Positions 8,397 through 17,300 of a DNA stretch of 64,000 nucleotides are shown one piece after another (position 1 is the first letter of the stretch; each line of letters starts with the position of its first letter). The notes beneath the pieces are model-generated. The model was given only the letters and a program-made list of their open reading frames with translations, ran no database searches and was not told the DNA's origin. Position numbers and translations under genes: made by a program. Origin of the DNA: CAIWHR01 sp963734575 (GTDB taxonomy: Bacteria > Pseudomonadota > Gammaproteobacteria > Burkholderiales > Casimicrobiaceae); contig CAVTHT010000008.1 in the NCBI GenBank assembly GCA_963734575.1, positions 186,001-250,000 on the forward strand, written 5' to 3'.

Positions 8397-9932
8397 ATGC
8401 CGACGACCCCATCCTCCGAGTCAGTGCCGGACGTAGACAGGCGCATCGCGCATGGCGCTGCGTGGATGATCCTGTACAAGCTGCTCGATCGCGCGGTCGC
8501 GCTCGTCAGCGTCGTCATACTTGCGCGCCTGCTGTTGCCGGACGATTTCGGCGTGATGGCACTCGCCATGTCCGTCATTGCCACGCTCGAGCTCATCGGC
8601 GCGTTCGGCCTCGATGTCGCGCTCATCCAGCGCGCGGGTGCCACGCGCATCGATTTCGATGCCGCATGGACCGTCAACGTCGTGACGGGACTGGTGCTCG
8701 CCTCGATCACCGCGCTTGCCGCCTATTCCGTCGCACATGCGTATGGGGATCCCCGCCTCGTGGCAGTGCTCCTGTTGCTCGCTGCCGCACGTGCCATCCA
8801 AGGCTTCGAGAACGCCGGCGTCATCGCGTTCCGGAAGGAACTCCAGTTCCGCCGCGAATTCGTATACATGCTCGGCCGCCGGCTGGCCACGTCGATCCTG
8901 GTGACGCTGCCGTTGGCCTTCGTCCTGCGCAACTATTGGGCGTTGCTGCTGGGCAATCTGGTCGGCACGTGCATCGCGGTTGGCTTGAGCTACGTGCTGC
9001 ACCCCTTTCGTCCGCGAATCAGCACCGCTGGAATCGGCAGCCTCATGCGCGTCTCGGGCTGGCTGCTCGTCGCGAATGCGGCGGAAGTGCTGCATCAGCG
9101 CGCCTCGGACCTCGTCGTCGGCAGGATGGCGGGCATCTCCGCCGTCGGCATGCTGGCGATGTCGCGCGAGCTTGCGCGCATCCCGCGCGAGCTCGCCGCG
9201 CCAGTGCACCGCGCGGCGTTCCCAGGGTATGTGAAACTCGCGGACGATCCGCGGCGCTTGCGTGCGGCCTACCTCCGGGTATTGGGCGCCCTGATGCTGC
9301 TCGTCTTCCCGGGAAGCTGCGGGCTGTCGATCCTGGCGGCCCGCGCCGTACCGTTGGTCCTCGGCCCTCAGTGGCAAGACGCCATCCCGCTGGTGCAGTG
9401 GCTCGCCATCAATGGCGCGATTGCGGTGCTGCTCAGCACCGCGCACAACGTGATCCTAGCCTCCGGCCATACGCGCACGACGACCCTGCTGCTGCTCGCC
9501 AACCTCGCGATCGCGCTCTGCGGCCTGGGCGTTCTCGTGCCCGCTCTTGGCGTCCTGGGTGCGCCGCTCGCGGTCCTCACCGCGTCCGGAGTGATGCTCC
9601 CGCTTTACGCAACGTTCGCATGCCGCGTGACGGAGACGCGGCCGCTCGAGTTCGCATCCGTCCTGATCAGGCCGCTGTTCGGCACGGCTGCCATGGCGAT
9701 CGTGCTCGTGCCGTTGAACGCCCACTGCCCTGCCACGCCAGGCATCGCCGCGCAGGTAGCCACGCTTCTTTATCTGTCGCTCGCCGGTGCAGCGACCTAC
9801 GCGCTCGCGATGTATGCGATGTGGTGCGCCCGCCGCGACCCGGCCAGCGCGGACGCATGGCTGTGGATTCGCGCCGACGCGCTGCGAAGCGCCGCGGTTG
9901 CGCGCATGCATCGACTCGGCTCGCGGGCATGA
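8397..9932 (+). CDS. MOP-superfamily flippase (PST/Wzx-like exporter)
   Basis: 511 residues from ATG 8397. About 12-14 hydrophobic helices are visible, with the N-terminal pattern RRIAHGAAWMILYKLLDRAV followed by LARLLLPDDFGVMALAMSV, characteristic of polysaccharide transport (Wzx/TuaB-like) proteins that flip lipid-linked sugars across the inner membrane. The stop overlaps the start of the adenylation-carrier gene (ATGA), so it is translated with the peptide synthetase. No glycosyltransferase or polymerase gene adjoins it, which suggests the substrate is the peptide product; this is inference. Confidence 0.85.
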   Translation: MPTTPSSESVPDVDRRIAHGAAWMILYKLLDRAVALVSVVILARLLLPDDFGVMALAMSVIATLELIGAFGLDVALIQRAGATRIDFDAAWTVNVVTGLVLASITALAAYSVAHAYGDPRLVAVLLLLAAARAIQGFENAGVIAFRKELQFRREFVYMLGRRLATSILVTLPLAFVLRNYWALLLGNLVGTCIAVGLSYVLHPFRPRISTAGIGSLMRVSGWLLVANAAEVLHQRASDLVVGRMAGISAVGMLAMSRELARIPRELAAPVHRAAFPGYVKLADDPRRLRAAYLRVLGALMLLVFPGSCGLSILAARAVPLVLGPQWQDAIPLVQWLAINGAIAVLLSTAHNVILASGHTRTTTLLLLANLAIALCGLGVLVPALGVLGAPLAVLTASGVMLPLYATFACRVTETRPLEFASVLIRPLFGTAAMAIVLVPLNAHCPATPGIAAQVATLLYLSLAGAATYALAMYAMWCARRDPASADAWLWIRADALRSAAVARMHRLGSRA

Positions 9933-11332
9933 TCCCAAACGTTCCCGCGCGCTCGCTCCGTGACGTGCTGCGTGCGTGGTCCGACGCCCGCCCCGACGCG
10001 CCGGCACTGCATGCACCCGGCCGTGCCGCGTTGTCATTCGCGGCACTGTCGCGGGCAGCGGAGGACGTGCCGGGCACGCTGCACGACGCCGGCGTGGTCC
10101 GCGCCAACATCGTGGTCTGCGCACTCGATGACCGGCTGCTGCTCGGAGCACTCGCGGCGACCCTACCCGCAGGCGCCATTTTCGCGCCTGTCGGGCCGCA
10201 GCTCGCGCGCGAGCAATACGTCACGCTGCTCGCGCGACTGCATCCGGCGGCCGTCATCGTTCCCCATGCCGAACATGCATTGGCGACCGTGGCGCGGGAG
10301 GCAGGCATCGTTATCATGGAACCGCATCCTTGCGCCGATGAGGAAGGCCCCGCGTACACGCTGTCGGTCTGCGCGAGCGGACGCATGGGCACGACACCCG
10401 CGCAATACGATCCGGCGATCGCCTATGTCGTGGTCACCTCCGGCACGACGGCGCGAAGCAAGCTGGTCCCGGTCAGGGAGCGCCAAAGCCTGCTGCGCGC
10501 TGCCGCCATGCAGCAGTGGCTCCAATACGGCACGGACGACGTCATGTGCCACGTCATGCCGATGTACTTCTCGCACGGCCTGCGCAACGGCCTCATCGAT
10601 CCGCTGCTTGGCGGCGCAGGCGTGATGTGCCTCGCGGAGGCCGACGTGGATGGGTTCCTTCGCACGGCAGGTGAAGGATCGGTGACCGCCGTCACTGCCT
10701 CGTTCACGTTCTACCGGGAGGTCGTCGCGCGCGTCGTCGCAGGGTACTCGCCCCGCAACGGGCGCATGCGTTTCCTGCGCGTCGGATCGGGCACTCTCAC
10801 GGACGATGAGATCGACGTGATCGAGCGAGCCTTTGCGGCTCCCGTATTGGGAGGCTATTCGTCCACCGAAACCAGCGTGGTGTCGCACGACCCGTTGCCG
10901 CCACAAGCGCGCAAGCGCGGCGGCGCCGGGATCCTCGTTGGCGGCGCGATCGCCACCCTGGATGAACATGCCCACCTGCTGCCCCAGGGTGAACCCGGGG
11001 AGATCGCAGTGCGCAGCGAGTTCGTGTGCGATGGCTACCTCGACGACGATGCGCTGAATGTCCAGTCATTCGTCATGCCGGTGCACATCGACGCCAACTT
11101 CTTCCTGGCGGGCGGCGATTCCCTGTGCGGCGCGCGCCTTCTCGCGCGTATCGAACGCACCTTCGGCGTGCGGCTCTCGTTGCACGCGCTGTTCGGTGAG
11201 GCGCAGAACCTGCGTGACATGGCACGCATCATCGCCCTCGGGGGCGACGCCGGAACACGCAGTGAGGGGGAGGACGATCTGCCGCCACTGGTTGCACGAG
11301 CATCGGCGCCGGACGCCGACACGCCTGCATGA
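9929..11332 (+). CDS. truncated adenylation domain fused to carrier domain
   Basis: 467 residues. Residues about 10-375 resemble the N-terminal subdomain of acyl-CoA-ligase-like adenylating enzymes: VVVTSGTTARSKLVPV (A3), GGYSSTETSV (A5), GEIAVRSEFVCDGYL (A6). The sequence then jumps at about residues 378-386 straight into FFLAGGDSL, a carrier motif with the modifiable Ser near residue 398. The whole C-terminal subdomain (A7-A10, including the hinge and the catalytic Lys) and the first carrier helix are missing, in frame. It is coupled by ATGA overlaps on both sides. The likely role is loading a starter acid for the following synthetase, but activity in this form is doubtful. Confidence 0.8.
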   Translation: MIPNVPARSLRDVLRAWSDARPDAPALHAPGRAALSFAALSRAAEDVPGTLHDAGVVRANIVVCALDDRLLLGALAATLPAGAIFAPVGPQLAREQYVTLLARLHPAAVIVPHAEHALATVAREAGIVIMEPHPCADEEGPAYTLSVCASGRMGTTPAQYDPAIAYVVVTSGTTARSKLVPVRERQSLLRAAAMQQWLQYGTDDVMCHVMPMYFSHGLRNGLIDPLLGGAGVMCLAEADVDGFLRTAGEGSVTAVTASFTFYREVVARVVAGYSPRNGRMRFLRVGSGTLTDDEIDVIERAFAAPVLGGYSSTETSVVSHDPLPPQARKRGGAGILVGGAIATLDEHAHLLPQGEPGEIAVRSEFVCDGYLDDDALNVQSFVMPVHIDANFFLAGGDSLCGARLLARIERTFGVRLSLHALFGEAQNLRDMARIIALGGDAGTRSEGEDDLPPLVARASAPDADTPA

Positions 11333-14300
11333 CCGGCGAGGGGCCCGCGGCAGAGCCATCGAAGCGCCTGTCCGGTGGCGGGGTCGTGCGACGCGCACCC
11401 GTGTCTTTCGCCCAGCAGCGCCTGTGGCTGCTCGAGCGCATGTTCGCGCTCGGAGCGGTCTATCACACGCCACACGTGCTGCGCCTGCGCGGCGCCGTGG
11501 ACATCGCGGCACTCGAGGCCGCGCTCAATGAGATCGCCCGCCGTCACGAGACGCTGCGCACGCGTTTCGAGGAGAGCAACGGCGAGCCCGTGCAGGTGGT
11601 GCTCGCGTGCGGCGCAGTGGCATTGCATCGCGAGGACATGCGCTCCGTCGGCCGGACGACCCTGCTCACGGCCGTGAAGGCGGAGGTGACTGCACCATTC
11701 GATCTGGCACGTGAACTTCCGCTGCGCGTCCGACTCTGGCAGGTCGGCGACGACGAGCACTGGCTGGCAATCACCCTGCATCACATCGCCACCGATGGGT
11801 GGTCGACCGGAGTTTTGGCCCGCGAGCTGTCCGCGCTGTACAACGCGACGCGCGCCGGTCGACCGTCGCCTCTGCCCCCATTACCCGTGCAGTACGGCGA
11901 CTATGCGGCCTGGCAGCGCGACTGGCTGCACGGCGACGTGCTCGATCGCCAGCTCGCATTCTGGCGTCGCGGCCTCGCCGGAGTGCCCGTTCTCGATCTT
12001 CCCGGTGACCGGCCGCGGCCCCTCGTCCCGACCTTCCGGGGCGAGCGCGTAACGATCCGGCTGGACGCAACCACCATCCATGGCCTCCGCGCCCTGGGCG
12101 CCGGCCAGGGCGCGACGCTCTTCATGGTCCTGCTCGCGGCCTTCGACGTACTCCTGCATCGCCACACCGGACAGGACGATTTCGCGGTCGGCGTGCCGAT
12201 CGCGGGTCGCAGCCGGCCGGAGCTCGAGGACCTGATCGGATTTTTCGTGAACATGCTGGTGATGCGCTTCGAGATGTCCGGCAGCGCGACGTTCAGCGAG
12301 GTGCTCGCGCAGGTCCGTGCCCGCGCGCTCGACGCGTACGCACACCCCGACGTGCCGTTCGATCTCGTCGTCGAAGCACTCGCCCCGGCGCGCGATGCGT
12401 CCCGCAATCCACTCTTTCAAGCCTCGTTCGTCCTGCACAACACGCCGCCGCGGCACTGGCATCTGGAGGGCGTCGATGTCGAGCCGATGACGGACGTGGT
12501 TACGGGCACCTGCAAGTTCGACCTGTCGCTCATTGCCGTGCCGGTGGGGCCCGAGCTCGCGCTCACTTTCGAGTACGCGTGCGACCTCTTCGATCGTTCG
12601 ACCATCGAGCGGCTCGGCATGCACTTCCGCGAATTGCTTGGCGGCATCCTGTCCACACCGCATCTGCCCATCGAGCGGCTGCCGCTGCTCACACCGGCAG
12701 AGCGCGCCGACCTGATCGGTTCCCTGCCGCAGAATGCGCACATACCGTGCACCGTCGTGACGCAGTTCGAAGCGCAGGTCGACGCCACCCCCGAGGCCCC
12801 GGCGGTGCTGTGTGGCGACCGGCGTCTCACGTATCGTGCCCTCGACGCGCGTGCCGACAGTCTCGCAAGCGAGCTGCGCGACCTCGGGGTCGGTCCGGAT
12901 GTCATCGTGGGACTGTGCCTGCCACGCTCGCTCGAGCTGGTCGTCGGCATGCTCGGAATTCTCAAGGCCGGAGGCGCATACCTGCCCCTGGACCCGGAGT
13001 ACCCGCGCGAGCGCCTCGCGTTCATGCTGCAGGATTGCGCAGCGCCGGTCGTCATCACCGCTGCCGGCGTGGGCGACCTTCTTCCCGCCGACTTTGCGGG
13101 ACGTGTGCTCTTCCTGAACCGCGATGACGGTCCACCGCCACACCAGGCGCGCGCGGGAAGGCCCGCCGGGCCCCGCGCCGCCGATCTTGCATACGTCATC
13201 TACACATCCGGCTCGACCGGTCAGCCCAATGGCGTGTTGATCGAGCACGGCGCGCTGGCGAATCACATCGTGTGGATGCAAAGGCGCTTTCCGTTGACGC
13301 TTTCGGATCGCGTGCTGCAGAAGACCGCACTCGGCTTCGACGCCGCGGTATGGGAATTTCATGCGCCGCTCATCGCGGGCGCAACGCTGGTCATGGCGGA
13401 GCCCGGACTCCAGCGCTCGCCTGCACAGCTCGTGGCCTGCGTCCGGCGCGAGGCCATCACGGTGCTCCAGATGGTGCCGAGCCTCCTCGCCGCCGTACTC
13501 GACCATCCGGGCCTCGCGGGCTGCACGTCGCTGCGCCGCGTCTTCGCGGGCGGTGAGGTGCTCACGTGCGATACCGTTCGCCGCTTCCGCTCCCAGTCAC
13601 ACGCGACGCTCGTCAACCTGTACGGCCCCACGGAGGTCACGATCGATGCCACCGCCTGGGAGATCGGGCCGGCAGACGAAACGTCGGCGCCTCCGATCGG
13701 CACGACGATCGACAACGTGCGGGCGTACGTTCTCTCGCCTTCCATGGAGCCGGTGCCTCCCGGCGTGGTGGGCGAGCTCTATCTTGGGGGCGCCGGTGTT
13801 GCGCGCGGTTACTTGAATCGGCCCGTGCTCAGCCGCGAGCGCTTCGTGGCCGACCCGCTTCTCGGCGCGCCCGCGGCGAGATTGTTCCGCACGGGCGACC
13901 GGGTGCGACGACGAACCGATGGCGCGCTCGAATTCATCGGCCGTCGCGACGCGCAGGTGAAGATCAGGGGCCATCGCATCGAGCCCGCGGAGATCGAAGC
14001 GTCATTGACCGCGTTGCCCGATGTAGCCGACGCCGCGGTCGTGGCGGCCGACGGCCCGGCCGCACAACTTGTGCTCATCGCCTATGTGACGGCGAAAGCG
14101 GGTCGCGAGGTACACGCAGACCAGTTGCGCTCGCTTCTGCGGGCGCGTCTGCCCGAGCCCATGGTGCCGGCCATCTTCGTGGTGCTGCGCGAGTTGCCGC
14201 GCCTCCCCAACGGCAAGCTGGACCGGCGCAATCTACCCACCCCTTCCGGCGTGGTGGACCACGTGCATGGCGGTCCCCGCGTCGCGCCACGCGACGGCCT

Positions 14301-17300
14301 CGAGGAGCAGGTCGCAGCACTATGGGGCGACGTGCTGCACGTGGAGAGCGTCGGCGTCCACGACGATTTCTTCGCCTCCGGTGGACACTCGCTGCTCGCG
14401 ATGCAGCTCATCGCGCGGCTGCATGCGGTGTTCGGCATCGAGTTGCCCATGCGTACGTTCTTCGCTGGGCCCACGATCGCGGATGTCGCACTGCACCTGC
14501 GGAACGCGCACGAACGCGGCACTGTGTACGCCGATCCGATCGGCATGGCGGCAGGCGATCTGCCGACGCCGTCGCTGGCACAGCAACGGCTATGGCTTCT
14601 CGAGCGCCTGGTGCCCTGCGGTTCCGCATATACGGTGGCCAACGGGTGGCGCCTCGAGGGCAAGCTCGACGTGGGCGCGCTGCGGGCCGCGCTGCTCGGT
14701 CTCGCCCAGCGGCAGGACGTGCTGCGCGCCCGCTTTGCTGTCGGCGACGGAAGCACCTTGCGCTTGCAGGAGGCGCCCGACGCGCTTGCGTTGCAGGTGG
14801 AGGACCTCACCGCGATGCCGCCGACGACACGCGCGGCGCACGCCATGCGCCTCGCCACCGAGGAGGCGGCGGCCCCGTTCGACCTTGCCCGCGGGCCGCT
14901 TGCGCGCGCACGCCTGTTGCGGCTGGACGACAGCCATCATTGGCTGCTCGTGACCATGCACCACGCCGTCATCGACGGCTGGTCGATGAGCGTCCTCGCG
15001 CGCGAGCTGTCGGTCCTGTACGCCGCCGCCTTGCAGGGCGTCCGCGCGGAACTGCCGCCCTTGCCGGTGCGCTACGCCGACTACGCGGCATGGCAGCGCG
15101 CCGGGTTGCGCGCCAATGCGCTCGACGAAAGCATGGCGTACTGGAAGAAAGAGCTGGCCGGCGTGCAGCCATTCGAGCTTCCTTCCGACCGGCCGCGCCC
15201 TCCCATTCCAAGCCTTCGCGGGGATCGCGTTCCATTCGTGATCGACGACGGATTGACGCGCTCGCTCGAGGCGCTCGCGCGCGATCGTGGCGCCACGCTG
15301 TTCATGGTCCTGTTGGCGACTTTCCAGCTGCTGCTCGCGCGCTACGCCGGCCGGGACGACGTCGCCGTGGGCGTGCCGGTGGCGGGTCGCGGCCGACCGG
15401 AACTCGAGGGCCTGATCGGACTGTTCGTCAACATGCTCGTGCTGCGGGGCGACGTCGCGGCTGCCGATGACTTTGCGGCGTACCTCGAGCACACGCGGGC
15501 ACGCGTGCTCGGCGCGCTGCAGCATCAGGACGTGCCGTTCGAGAGACTGGTCGAGGACCTCGCGCCAAGCAGGGATGTCGCCCGTCACCCACTGTTCCAG
15601 GTCGCCTTCGTCCTGCAGAACACGCCAGCGGAGCATTGGGAGGTTCCAGGTCTCGCGGTGGAGAAGCTGGATTCCATGCGGCCGGCGAGTGCCAAGTTCG
15701 ACCTGTCGCTGTCGGTAACCGAACGCGACGGCTCGCTGCACGCCCAGTTCGAATTCGCGACGGATCTCTTCGAGCGTCACACCATCGCGCAACTTGCGCG
15801 CCACTGGCAGATGTTGATGCGCGGCGTGGTCGCCGATCCGACGTGTTCCCTCGCGCGCCTGCCATTGATGGACGAACAGGAGCGAGCCGACCTTCTCGCG
15901 CCCGGCGTCTGCGTTCCACTTGCAACCACGGATGGGCTTGCCGCCATCGTCGCGGAAATTACTCGCCGCAGCCCCGGCGCGATTGCACTGGTCGAGGACG
16001 ATACCCGCATCACTTACGCGGAGCTCGAAGCACGATCGAACCGGCTTGCGCATCATCTCCAGGCGACAGGCGTGGGCAGTGGGCAAACGGTCGCCGTCAT
16101 CCTCCCGCGTTCCGCCGGTTTCGTCGTCGCGATCCTCGCCGTATTGAAGGCGGGCGGAGCCTATGTTCCGCTCGATCCCGAGTTTCCGTTTGCGCGCCTC
16201 GAGGCGCTGGCAACCGACGCCGGATGCAGGGTCGTGATCACGGACGCGGCTGGCGGCGAGCGCGCGCCCAGAGCAATGCAGATGGTCTGTCTCGACCGCG
16301 ATGGAGACGCGATAGCCCGCCACCCGGCCGAGCCCGTGCACACACCGGTGCTCGCGACCGAGCTCGCATGCATTCTCTACACCTCGGGCTCCAGCGGATC
16401 ACCCAAGGGCGTCGCCATCCGGCAACGAAGCATCGTGCGACTCGTGCGCGAACAGGATTACGTCAGGATCGGGGCCGCCGACGTGGTTGCACACCTTTCC
16501 AACGTCGCCTTTGATGCCGCAACGTTCGAGCTCTGGGGTGCACTGCTGAACGGTGCGCGACTGGCGATCCTGCCGAAGGCCATGGTGCTGGCCCCTGCTT
16601 CCCTGCAGCAGAACATCACCCGGCAACGCATCACCTGCATGCTGCTCACCACGTCGGTTTTCCATCACGCGGTAGACCACGATCCCGCGATGTTTCGTGA
16701 TCTGCGATACCTCCTCTTCGGAGGCGAGAGCGCAGACCCTGTCCGGGTCCGGGCAGTGCTGGATGCCGGTCCGCCCCGCCACTTCGTGAATGCGTACGGA
16801 CCTACCGAAGCGACGACCATCGCGGCGTGCCACGAGATCGTGAGCCAGGACCCGTCGCAGCCCGTGCCGATCGGACGGCCAATCGTTGGCACCGAGATCA
16901 CCGTCCTGGATCGCTATGGTGAGCCGGTCCCGATCGGTGTGCTGGGCGAGCTCGCGATCGGCGGGGACGGCGTCGCCGCCGGCTATGTCGGGTCGGCGCG
17001 CACGAGCGCGGAGCGATTCGTCGACGATCCGCGTCGCCCGGCTCCGGGCAGGCGCGCCTATCGGACCGGTGACCTGGGGCGGCGGCGCCGCGATGGCATT
17101 TTCGAGTTCGGCGGACGCGTCGACGATCAGGTGAAGCTGCGGGGGCATCGCATCGAGCCGGGCGAGATACGCGCGCTGATCTCGGGACACGCCGGCGTGC
17201 GCGGCTGTCACGTGCAGGTGGAGATGCTGCCGAACGGCACACCCGGGCTCGTTGCGTACGTTGCGGGGCCGGCGGCGGATTTCAGCACGATCCACGACAA

